Below are positions 50,201-57,257 of a DNA stretch of 64,000 nt, one piece after another; the stretch's first letter is position 1; the number at the start of each line of letters is the position of its first letter. Source of the stretch: Actinomyces gerencseriae DSM 6844. Lineage in GTDB: Bacteria > Actinomycetota > Actinomycetes > Actinomycetales > Actinomycetaceae. The DNA lies in the NCBI RefSeq assembly GCF_000429265.1, contig NZ_AUBN01000003.1, positions 1 to 64,000 on the forward strand. Reading direction: 5' to 3'. The translations under genes were made by a program, and so were the position numbers. The notes under the pieces are model-generated. The model did no database searches. It was not told the origin of the DNA and worked only from the letters and a program-made list of their open reading frames with translations.

Positions 50201-50783
50201 CGTCGAGAGGCGCGTCGATGTCCGGCTCGATCTGCCCGTCCCAGCCGGCGCCGGTGATGCCGCTGGCGCCGGTGATACCGCCGGCGCTCGCGGGAGCGTC
50301 GCGGTGCGGCTGCGCGGTCGGATCGACCGCATCGAGTACGTCGACGGCGCGCCGTCGTCCACCGGCGAGCAGGATCGGCCCGACGACCCCCTGCCCGACG
50401 GGCGCGGCGAGCGCGTTCGCCTCATCGACCTCAAGACCGGTGCGAGGAGGCCGAAGGACGAGGACGCCGCCCGCAACCCGCAGCTGGCCGCCTACCGTCT
50501 CGCCCTGGAGACCAAGGGGTACGTCGTCGCCGGTGGGGCGCTCGTCCTCCTCGGAGCACCGCCGCTCAGGGACGGACTGACCATCCTGGCCCCCAAGGGC
50601 GCCGCGCTCGCCGACAGCCCCGACCCGCGGACCGGTCGGGACTGGGCGCGGGAGCTCGTCGCCTCCGCGGCGGCCGACGCCCGCGGCGCCCGGCTGACCG
50701 CCCGGACCGGGGCGCACTGCGCCCGCTGCATCGTCAGGGACTCCTGCCCGGCCGTCCCCGAGGGGAGGAGGACCGCATCATGA
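47274..50783 (+). CDS. adnA: AdnA subunit of the AdnAB helicase-nuclease (UvrD-like motor plus Fe-S nuclease)
   Basis: AdnAB processes double-strand DNA ends in actinobacteria. The 1169-residue subunit has Walker A GAAGTGKT (45-52), a variant Walker B VVVDDYQDC, further SF1A motifs (DAVHRGNPALHAVWR; ALTRARRRLLVTAV) and a RecB-like nuclease domain at the C-terminus with LIDLKTGARRPKDEDAARNP. Cysteines in IAACPLRWFLL and HCARCIVRDSCPA fit the AddB-type iron-sulfur clamp around the nuclease. Several helicase motifs are less canonical than in AdnB, as known for AdnA. It overlaps adnB by 4 bases. Confidence 0.9.
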   Translation: MHDDGAPTRVRLLPAREAPPLPAPDASGRAVLERAAAGADLVVLGAAGTGKTSLALRLLSDAVAAGRDALLLAPTRARADALRQRSAHLMRERGVGDGAVRVRTPAGYAFMVLTTFLTRRRDPLPAPVLLAGAEEDAALADLIDPRQWPGLPPEAVASRAFRTEVRNLLARAGELKVDADRLAALGRELGIPVWGPASALLRTWDAQGRPTARRRSETRGLDTARIQDRAVEALEDWDAPGVLDRPPVPDLVVVDDYQDCTAATARLLSALARPDAAGRRARVVVLGDPDVAVETFRGGTPSLLVEAEDDSGLAAERLTLDAVHRGNPALHAVWRDQAGRVPVTGTASHRGALMAAAPGEPEAPVAGADEADSGGPGGAEVVVASSPAQEAAHVARMLRGERIHRSTPWDSMAVIVRSAGRAQVVARELRRRGVPLATTAPAVLLRAEPATGAILATARAALAGRLGGADAPPERPSALDLLTSPLVGLSSLDLRRLRRRLRLDRPAEALPDENLLAALDSPGAASALAEGLAREPLAEQAARLAAAARIVSAARAACGTGDEDETGGSGTGDGGRPERIDAEALLWAIWDASGCAERWRSTALGADSDPLLAEAAERDLDTVTALFKRAEVWAERHPGEDASSFLAELLDEVLPSDSVAPQGVRPAGVAILTPASAAGDEWDVVAVMGVGRDAWPDLRLRDTITRSGLLVDAVTGRLPAPPSGRGGAAVDTAAARSQVRADERRMLLAALTRARRRLLVTAVADADNAPSAFLVEVARAARVPVQDADGDPVIAPDTGDLTLRGLVGELRRAAVSGLLPGASPAERERARSAAALLAELGRDGPGPGVAGALPEDWAGIAAPTSTAPLVGRDDAVRISPSDVEAIAACPLRWFLLRQGGGTGPSTPQTLGLLVHDVAEQAQREGLRGEALRARFEERLPDLAYPDTWLGDLAADHARQLIDRLDSYLSGVSGRVDVERRVDVRLDLPVPAGAGDAAGAGDTAGARGSVAVRLRGRIDRIEYVDGAPSSTGEQDRPDDPLPDGRGERVRLIDLKTGARRPKDEDAARNPQLAAYRLALETKGYVVAGGALVLLGAPPLRDGLTILAPKGAALADSPDPRTGRDWARELVASAAADARGARLTARTGAHCARCIVRDSCPAVPEGRRTAS

Positions 50784-53700
50784 GCGCGCCGACGCCCGAC
50801 GGGCTCGCCGAGGCCCTCGGCCTGCCTCCGCCGACGCCCGAGCAGGCCCGCGTCATCGCGCACCCGCTCCGCCCCCTCCTCGTCGTCGCGGGCGCCGGCA
50901 GCGGCAAGACCGCCACCATGAGCCAGCGCGTCGTCCACCTCGTCGCCCGGGGCGAGGTCGCCGCCGACCAGGTCCTCGGCCTGACCTTCACCCGCAGGGC
51001 CACCGCCGAGCTGGCGCAGCGCGTCTCCGCCCGGCTCGGCCGACTCGCGGCCTCCGGCCTCGTCCCCGACCCGCAGGAGGCCCCCGAGCCCACCGTCGCC
51101 ACCTACAACGCCTTCGCGGGCTCCCTCGTGCGTGACCATGGCCTGCGCGTGGGCGTCGACCCCGACTCCGCCCTCATCACCGAGGCCAGGGCGTGGCGGA
51201 TCGTCGCCGACCTGCTCGAGGCCCGAACCGAGCCCCTGCCGGTCGACAGGCTCTCCACCGCGGTCAGGGCCGTCCTCGCTCTCGACTCCGCGCTGTCCGA
51301 GAACCTCCTCGACGTCGAGGAGGCCGCCTCCGGCCTTGAGGACCTCTCGGACCTGTTCGAGGGACTCTCCTCGGTGCGCGGGCTCAAGAGCCTCGTCGGC
51401 AGGGCGTCGACCGCCTCTCGTCAGCGGCTGGGCATGCTCCAGGTCGTCGCCGACTACCGCGAGCACAGGCACCGCCGCGGCCTGCTGTCCTTCGGGGACC
51501 AGATCGCGCTCGCCTGCCGCATCGCCGAGCGCGTCCCCGAGGTCGTCGAACAGGTGCGCGCCCGGTACCCGGCCGTTCTCCTCGATGAGTTCCAGGACAC
51601 CTCAGTCGCCCAGGCGCGCCTCCTGTCCGCCCTCTTCGCGGACAGCGGGGTCACGGCCGTCGGCGACCCGAACCAGGCGATCTACGGGTGGCGCGGCGCC
51701 AGCGCCGACGCCCTCGACGACTTCCACCGCCGCTTCAACCCCGACGGCGCGGCCGCCGTGCGCTCGGGGGCGGTCGCGGCGGACGACCCCGCGGGCGCGC
51801 CCGTCCTGCCCCTGTCGACCGCCTGGCGCAGCGACCGGGCCGTCCTCGCGGCCGCCAACGCCGTCTCGGAGCCGCTGCGCCGCCACGTTCCGCGGGCGGG
51901 GGACGCCGAGGTCGAGCACGTTCCCGTGGAGGAGCTGCGCGCCCGACCCGCGTCGGCCGGACTCGCCGACGGGCACGTCCTGGGACTGCGCGTCGGCGAC
52001 CCGCTCGCGGAGGCCGAGGCCGTCGCCGACTTCATGGCGGAGCGCTGGAGCGCCACGGCCGAGCTCGCGGTGCTCGGTCGCGTCCGCTCGGCCTTCCCGG
52101 TCGTCGCCGAGGCGCTGGAGGCGCGCGGCATCCCCTACGAGGTCGTCGGGCTGGGCGGAATGCTCTCGGTGCCCGAGGTCGCCGACGTGCGCGCCCTCAT
52201 CACCGTGGCCGCCGATCCGGAGCGCGGGGACCGGCTCATGAGGCTGCTCACCGCCGCCCGCATCGGCGCCACCGACCTGCGGGCGCTGAGCGACTACGCC
52301 GGGGCGATCGCGCGGGGGCCGTCCCCCGTCGGTGGCCCGGACGGTGCGCGCACCGCCGACGCGCCGGACGGGGAGAGGGGCGCGCCGCTGCTCGCCGAGG
52401 CGATCGAGGCGATCGCACGGCGCGCCGACGCCGCTACCGGGAGCGGAGTCGGCGTCGATGACGTCGGCGTCCCGGGCCTGACCGCGGCGGGCGCGCGCGC
52501 CGCCGACCGCGTCGCCCGGGCCGTGCGCCGGGTCCGCGCCGTCCTGGCGCTGCCGCCGGCGGAGGTCGTCATGGCCGCCGAGCAGGCCCTCGGACTCGAT
52601 GTCGAGCTGACGGCACGGGTCGGCGACCGCATGGGGCGCCGCGCCCTCGACGCCCTCCGGGCCACCGCCGAGCGCTACGCCGCGGACACGGAGGCCCCGG
52701 ACGTCGCCGACTTCCTCGCCTGGCTCGACGACGCCGCCGAGCACGAGCGCGGTCTTGAGGCGCCCGAGGTCGAGCCGGAGCCCGGTGCCGTCCAGATCCT
52801 CACCGTCCACGCCGCCAAGGGCCTGGAGTGGGACCACGTCGCCGTCATCGGCATGGTCGAGGGCGTCCTCCCGAGCTACTCGACGTCTCCGGCGGACGAC
52901 CTCAGCGTCAGGGACTGGGCGTGGATGACGAGGCTCGACGAGTTCCCCCACCCCCTGCGCGCCGATGCCGGCACGCTCCCGCCCTTCGAGCTCGGCGCGC
53001 TGGAGCCGCCGGACGTCGACAAGGACGAGGTGAAGGACCTGCTCGACTCCTACCGGCTCGCCCTGGGGCGGCACGGCCTGGCCGAGGAGCGCCGTCTCGC
53101 CTACGTGGCGATCACGCGGGCCCGCCACGACGTCCTCCTCGCCTCCAGCCACTTCGCCGGCGGGGCCGGCAGGAGCCGTCCCATGTCGCGCTTCCTGGCC
53201 GAGCTGCGGCGCCGCGAGCTGGTCGAGCCCCGGGGGGAGGGCTTCACCGAGCCGGCCCCCGACGCCGTCAACCGGCTGGCGGACCGCTCGATGACGGCCC
53301 AGTGGCCCGAGCCGGCCGCGGACGACGACGTCGCCCTGGCCCGTAGGCGGGCGGCGGACGCCGTCACCGCGTTCCTCGCGCCCTCCGCCACGGTCCCGGT
53401 CACGCCCCTCGATGTCTCCTCGGCGGAGGGCGGCGACGCGGCGTCCGAACCTCGGGGGGATCCCGTCGTGCGTCGTTGGCGCGAGGAGGCGGCCCTGCTC
53501 CTGGCGGAGCGGACCCGCAGTCGCGGGGAGTCCCCGGCCGTCCGGATGCCCCCGCACCTGCCCGCCACCAGGCTCGACGACCTGCGCGCGGACGGGGACC
53601 GCTTCGCCCTGGACCTGCGTCGCCCCCTGCCCCCGGAACCGCGCCCGGCGGGGCGGCTGGGCACCGTCTTCCACGAGGCCGTGGCCCTGCGTCTGAGCGG

Positions 53701-54136
53701 GCAGGGTCAGCTGCTGACCCTGGAGCAGGCGGGCGTGCCCACCTCGCTGACGCCCGGAGATCGCGAGCAACTCGACCGGTGGCTCCAGGTCGCCGAGAAC
53801 CTGCCCCTGTTGGACGGCTATGCGCTCGACGGCACCGAGGTCGAGCTCGAACTGGCGCTGGAGCCCGTCGCCCTGCGCTGCCGCCTCGACGCCGTCTTCC
53901 GGGGGCGCGACGGCACCTGGCTCATCATCGACTGGAAGACGGGAGGTCGACGGGTGCCCGTCGACCAGCTCAGCACCTACGTCCACGCCCTGGCCGCCTC
54001 CCGGGGCGTGGCGACCGGCGCCGTGCGCGCAGCCTACGTCTACGTGAACAGCCCCGGCGGGCGGGTCGACGAGCTCACCGCCGAGGACCTGCTGCCCCTG
54101 GCCGAGATCGAGGCCGCCCTGCGGACGGAGACGTGA
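50780..54136 (+). CDS. adnB: AdnB subunit of the AdnAB helicase-nuclease (lead motor plus nuclease)
   Basis: The 1118-residue protein is a full UvrD/PcrA-type helicase: Q motif PPPTPEQARVIAHP, Walker A AGAGSGKTATM (37-47), GLTFTRRATAELAQR, DEFQDT, GDPNQAIYGWRGASADAL, STAWRSDRAVL, ILTVHAAKGLEWDHVAV and YVAITRARHDVLL. The C-terminal nuclease has GTVFHEAVALRL and WLIIDWKTGGRRVPVDQLST with the catalytic Asp-Lys. No Fe-S cysteine set is seen in this subunit. With AdnA it unwinds and resects DNA ends, the actinobacterial counterpart of RecBCD/AddAB. Confidence 0.92.
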   Translation: MSAPTPDGLAEALGLPPPTPEQARVIAHPLRPLLVVAGAGSGKTATMSQRVVHLVARGEVAADQVLGLTFTRRATAELAQRVSARLGRLAASGLVPDPQEAPEPTVATYNAFAGSLVRDHGLRVGVDPDSALITEARAWRIVADLLEARTEPLPVDRLSTAVRAVLALDSALSENLLDVEEAASGLEDLSDLFEGLSSVRGLKSLVGRASTASRQRLGMLQVVADYREHRHRRGLLSFGDQIALACRIAERVPEVVEQVRARYPAVLLDEFQDTSVAQARLLSALFADSGVTAVGDPNQAIYGWRGASADALDDFHRRFNPDGAAAVRSGAVAADDPAGAPVLPLSTAWRSDRAVLAAANAVSEPLRRHVPRAGDAEVEHVPVEELRARPASAGLADGHVLGLRVGDPLAEAEAVADFMAERWSATAELAVLGRVRSAFPVVAEALEARGIPYEVVGLGGMLSVPEVADVRALITVAADPERGDRLMRLLTAARIGATDLRALSDYAGAIARGPSPVGGPDGARTADAPDGERGAPLLAEAIEAIARRADAATGSGVGVDDVGVPGLTAAGARAADRVARAVRRVRAVLALPPAEVVMAAEQALGLDVELTARVGDRMGRRALDALRATAERYAADTEAPDVADFLAWLDDAAEHERGLEAPEVEPEPGAVQILTVHAAKGLEWDHVAVIGMVEGVLPSYSTSPADDLSVRDWAWMTRLDEFPHPLRADAGTLPPFELGALEPPDVDKDEVKDLLDSYRLALGRHGLAEERRLAYVAITRARHDVLLASSHFAGGAGRSRPMSRFLAELRRRELVEPRGEGFTEPAPDAVNRLADRSMTAQWPEPAADDDVALARRRAADAVTAFLAPSATVPVTPLDVSSAEGGDAASEPRGDPVVRRWREEAALLLAERTRSRGESPAVRMPPHLPATRLDDLRADGDRFALDLRRPLPPEPRPAGRLGTVFHEAVALRLSGQGQLLTLEQAGVPTSLTPGDREQLDRWLQVAENLPLLDGYALDGTEVELELALEPVALRCRLDAVFRGRDGTWLIIDWKTGGRRVPVDQLSTYVHALAASRGVATGAVRAAYVYVNSPGGRVDELTAEDLLPLAEIEAALRTET

Positions 54137-54194
54137 GCGAGAGGTGACGGCTCTCCGCGCTCCCGGGCGAGGCCGGGGGCGCATCGGCGGGCGG

Positions 54195-54285
54195 TGGCCC
54201 GGTACTCCCGGGCGCGGCGCGGTCCTGGAAGGCCAGGTGATGCATCGCGCTCGCTTGGCCCGGTGCTCCCGGGCGCGGCTCGGTC
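54195..54285 (+). repeat. 30-bp direct repeat pair, 61 bp apart
   Basis: TGGCCCGGTACTCCCGGGCG at 54195 and TGGCCCGGTGCTCCCGGGCG at 54256 continue to 30 bp with only two mismatches. Period 61 bp, as for the CRISPR-like array near galK, but the sequence is different. Confidence 0.6.
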
Positions 54286-54340
54286 GTACGCCGGGCGTTC
54301 TCCTGGTTTCTCGTCGGAGTCGGGCTCGCCGTCATCCGGA

Positions 54341-54490
54341 GCTCGCGCGGTCGTACGTGGGCTCGCGCAGTCGTACCCTCCTGCGCCGGGTCGTACCTTG
54401 GGGAGGCTTTAAGGCACGACCGTGCGCGCTCGGGTACGACCGCGTGGATCTGGATACGACCGCGTGGCGATGAGTACGACCGCGCGCGGG
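54341..54490. repeat. Mirror-symmetric array of seven GTAC-type sites at 20-bp spacing
   Basis: TCGTAC occurs at 54351, 54371 and 54391, each usually preceded by GCGCGG or similar. Its inverse (G/A)(T/C)ACGAC occurs at 54414, 54434, 54454 and 54474, each followed by CGCG or CGTG. All spacings within each half are exactly 20 bp, and the two halves mirror each other about position 54405 in the TTTAA-containing centre. One more TCGTACG lies out of phase at 54284. Twenty bp is about two helical turns, so sites lie on one DNA face. Multi-site protein binding is likely; the protein is unknown. Confidence 0.8.
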
Positions 54491-54694
54491 GCTCTCGCAG
54501 CGTCGCGGCACTGGACGGCCCGGCCCGACACCGATCGCGCGGGGACGGACCGGGCTCGATCGCTCCGGGGAGACCCCGCACGGTCCCGCGGAGGCCGACA
54601 ATGGATGCCAGGGGCACTCGGGCGCCGCCCCCGTCGTCCCCGGACACGACGAGCCGGTTGACCTTGCCACTGTGACAACCCGGAAGGTGAATGC

Positions 54695-55564
54695 ATGCCC
54701 GAGACACCCGTCCGACCGTGCTGGACCATCGGCCAGTTCTCCCGTATGACGCGCCTGAGCGCCAGGATGCTGCGGCACTACGACAGCCTGGGCCTCCTGC
54801 GCCCCGGCGAGGTCGATCCGTGGAGCGGCTACCGGTACTACTCGGACGTCGAGCTCGGTCCCGCCATGATGCTGCGTCGTCTGCGGGACGCGGGCCTGGG
54901 CCTGGACGACATAGCCCGGGTCCTGCCCGCCCTTCTCGCCGACGACGAGAGCCTCTGGAGGCCCGCGCTGGAACGGCATCTCGACCGCCTTGAGGCCGAG
55001 GCCGAGGCGCTCGGGCAGCGGCGCGAGCTGACGCTCGCCCTGCTCCGTCACCGAGAGGAAGAAGAGGAACCAGTCATGACAGCGTCAACCGCATCCGCCA
55101 CGATCCTCACGATCCCGGCGCACACGATCGTCGCCCGGCGCGAGACCATTCCCACCTACGCCGACGAGGCCGCCCTGTTCGAGGAGTTCGAGGCCCAGCT
55201 CCACGAGGTCCTGGCCTCCACCGGTACGGCCCTGAGCGGAGAGCCGTGCGGCGCCACCTTCTACGAGGACGGGTACGTCGAGCGCGACGTCGATATCGAG
55301 GTCTGGGAGGTCGTCGCCTCCCCGGTCGAGGTCGTCCCTCCGCTGACCTGCCGCGCCGTGGAGGAGCGCACGGTCGCCATGGCCGAGCACGCGGGCTCGT
55401 ACGAGAGTCTCTCGGAGACCTACACGGCGCTCCTGCGGGAGGTCGGCGAGCGCGGGCTCACGCCCTGCGGTCAGATGTTCGAGCGCTACCTCGTGGGTCC
55501 GATCCACAACCCCGATGCCACCACGTGGCGCACGCAGGTGTGCTGCCCGATCGTCGTCGGCTGA
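54695..55564 (+). CDS. MerR family transcriptional activator with GyrI-like effector domain
   Basis: Residues 8-80 are a MerR DNA-binding domain (WTIGQFSRMTRLSARMLRHY then DSLGLLRPGEVDPWSGYRYY). A coiled-coil linker (LERHLDRLEAEAEALGQRRE) and a C-terminal GyrI/AraC-type effector domain (ILTIPAHTIVARRETIPTYA; AEHAGSYESLSETYTALLRE) follow. Such BmrR/TipA-like proteins sense small cationic or drug-like ligands and activate by untwisting a long-spacer promoter. A GGAAGGTG site precedes the ATG. Its target may be its own promoter; no transporter is adjacent. The repeat array lies about 200 bp upstream. Confidence 0.88.
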   Translation: MPETPVRPCWTIGQFSRMTRLSARMLRHYDSLGLLRPGEVDPWSGYRYYSDVELGPAMMLRRLRDAGLGLDDIARVLPALLADDESLWRPALERHLDRLEAEAEALGQRRELTLALLRHREEEEEPVMTASTASATILTIPAHTIVARRETIPTYADEAALFEEFEAQLHEVLASTGTALSGEPCGATFYEDGYVERDVDIEVWEVVASPVEVVPPLTCRAVEERTVAMAEHAGSYESLSETYTALLREVGERGLTPCGQMFERYLVGPIHNPDATTWRTQVCCPIVVG

Positions 55565-55674
55565 CGTCCCTCGCGGGTCGGCGGGGCCGGCCGGGTGAGG
55601 TCGCCGGGCCGTGTCGATCGGCCGGGTCGGCCCGCTCGGGCTCCGTCGATCTGCTCGCCCGGCCCGGCCCGCCC

Positions 55675-55760
55675 TGCCCCGTCGGGCGAGGGCGCCGGGG
55701 CCGACGGCAGCAACCTCTTCGCCGTTCTGTCCTCATGCCCCGTCGGGCGAGGGCGCCGGG
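55675..55760 (+). repeat. 25-bp perfect direct repeat pair, 61 bp apart, overlapping a gene end
   Basis: A sequence starting TGCCCCGTCGGGCGAGGGCG and extending to 25 bp begins at 55675 and at 55736. The second copy forms the last codons of the minus-strand kinase-like gene (encoding PAPSPDGA), the first is outside it. Confidence 0.6.
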
Positions 55761-57001
55761 CCGTGAACCGGGCGCAGCGGCGTGACCCGCGCCGTGCCCC
55801 GCTCGGCGCGGGCGTCGTCGGCCTCCTCGTCGTCGGAGTCGGCGGCGTCGATGTCGTCGTCGAGCGCGACCATGGCGACCTCGTGGGTGATCGCCTCCGG
55901 CCCGGCGGGCACCCGCTCGCCCGGCACCGGGGCCAGGCGGGGCTCGCGCGGCTCGACGAGCGGCTCGTCGCCGACCTGGTCGGCCAGGTCGGCGAGCATG
56001 GTCACGGCGTCCTCGACGATCCCGTCCCGGCCGGCGCGCACCCCGTGCAGGAGCCACCGCGCCAGGCTCAGTTCGCTGACCAGCTCGGCGCGATCCCGCA
56101 GGTGCTTGTCGACGCCCTCGGTGCGCGCCAGGTCGTAGGCGCCCTCGATGGAGTCCAGGCAGTCGACCGGGACGGAGGCGTAGATCCAGGCCATGTCCTC
56201 CGCGGGGTCCCCGACGTGGGCCTGGCCGAGCCCGCGCATGGCGACGACCGCGCCGCCCGCCGTCAGGACGTTCTCCGCATCGAGGTCCCCGTGCACAACC
56301 ACCGGTCGGAACCTCCACAGCGTGGGATCCTCCAGTGCGGACTCCCACCGGGACAGCAGCGCCGGGGGCACCCTCCCGGTCCCGGCGGCGTCGTCCATGA
56401 GGCTCAGCCAGCGGTCGCGGACCTCCTGGGAGTCGTAGACCGGCATGCCCGCCTCGGAGATGACGGAGGTCGGCAGCTCGTGGAGCTCGCCCAGGGCCCT
56501 GCCCACGCCGGCGGACAGACCGGGGCCCGGGTGCAGGGCGGAGACGTCCACCGGCCGACCCTCCAGATGGGTGCGGACCTGGATGTGGGCCTCCTCGCTG
56601 CGCACCGTCCCGGCCACGCGCGGCACGTTGAAGCTCAGACGGCCGTCGTCGACGATCCGCCCGATGCGCCGCAGCACCTCGGCCTCGGCGTCGAGGCCCG
56701 CGCCGGTGGTGTCGTCGTGGGCCTCGAGGACCTCCCAGTGACGGCCCCTGGTGTCGATCACGCCGACGACATGGAGGGAGGCGGACTCCTCCTGGGGCAG
56801 GGCCAGGCGCGCCGGGTCGAGTCCGGGCACGGCGACGCCGGCCAGGGCGGCCAGCGCCAGCGGGGAGCGCTTGCGGCGGGGCGCCGCGGAGGAGGCCGGG
56901 GCGGGCGCTGAGGACGGCGCAGCGGCGGGCGCGGCGGTAGGCGCGTCCTCCGCGCTCGGCGGTGCGGCGGGGTCGGACGGTCCGGTGGGCGGCTGCGACA
57001 T
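55733..57001 (-). CDS. Aminoglycoside phosphotransferase-like kinase-fold protein, probably catalytically impaired
   Basis: The 422-residue product has an APH/choline kinase-like core: LEGRPVDVSALHPGPG, ALGELHELP, VVVHGDLDAENVL (Brenner catalytic loop, Asp and Asn present) and AHVGDPAEDMAWIYASVP. The second metal-binding Asp, usual in the IDWG-type motif, is replaced (AMRGLGQ). Both ends are low complexity: an Ala/Pro-rich leader and an acidic tail (DDDIDAADSDDEEADD). Similar proteins neighbour adnAB/uvrD2 loci in other actinobacteria, by my recollection. The function is unknown and not necessarily drug resistance. Confidence 0.72.
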   Translation of the reverse strand: MSQPPTGPSDPAAPPSAEDAPTAAPAAAPSSAPAPASSAAPRRKRSPLALAALAGVAVPGLDPARLALPQEESASLHVVGVIDTRGRHWEVLEAHDDTTGAGLDAEAEVLRRIGRIVDDGRLSFNVPRVAGTVRSEEAHIQVRTHLEGRPVDVSALHPGPGLSAGVGRALGELHELPTSVISEAGMPVYDSQEVRDRWLSLMDDAAGTGRVPPALLSRWESALEDPTLWRFRPVVVHGDLDAENVLTAGGAVVAMRGLGQAHVGDPAEDMAWIYASVPVDCLDSIEGAYDLARTEGVDKHLRDRAELVSELSLARWLLHGVRAGRDGIVEDAVTMLADLADQVGDEPLVEPREPRLAPVPGERVPAGPEAITHEVAMVALDDDIDAADSDDEEADDARAERGTARVTPLRPVHGPAPSPDGA

Positions 57002-57074
57002 GGCTCAACCGTAGGCGAGTAGCGGGTTATCGGGGTACTGCCGCGCCCTATTGCGACGGGTCGAGGTCCCCGTG

Positions 57075-57083
57075 TTATCCACA
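57075..57083 (+). promoter_or_regulatory. Consensus DnaA box upstream of the Tad operon
   Basis: TTATCCACA, the strict DnaA consensus, stands alone in the 256-bp divergent gap. Chance occurrence is uncommon at this GC content. No cluster of boxes is present, so it is not an origin; a titration or regulatory site is possible. Confidence 0.45.
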
Positions 57084-57257
57084 GGGCGCCGCCGGGGGCT
57101 GGCGCGGAGGGGAGAACGTGCTCTAGGCTCCGAATCGCGGAGCCGCCCGCCCGTCCGCGGTACCGCCGCCCCGGTCGACCCTGATCGCATCTGATCGCGC
57201 AGCGGTCGCCTGGGCCGACCATCCCTGCCCACCCCTGACCCACAGCGAGGCCCGACC

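Larger units (their letters stand above)
54137..54694. other. 558-bp intergenic region between adnB and the MerR gene, dominated by repeats
   Basis: No gene is convincing here. It holds a 30-bp direct repeat pair at 61-bp offset in its first third, a mirror-symmetric array of 20-bp-spaced GTAC sites in the middle, and a probable MerR promoter (TTGACC at 54658-54663) at its end. Frames crossing it are shadows of low-complexity sequence. Confidence 0.6.

Noticed and set aside
54195-54285. Annotating the 61-bp-offset repeat pairs at 6780, 54195 and 55675 as CRISPR arrays
   Set aside because: Each has only two copies, repeats differ between loci and lack the clear hairpin-plus-handle form; reported only as an unexplained pattern.
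55733-57001. Calling the APH-like gene an aminoglycoside or macrolide resistance gene
   Set aside because: One metal-binding motif is missing and the low-complexity ends and context do not support drug modification.
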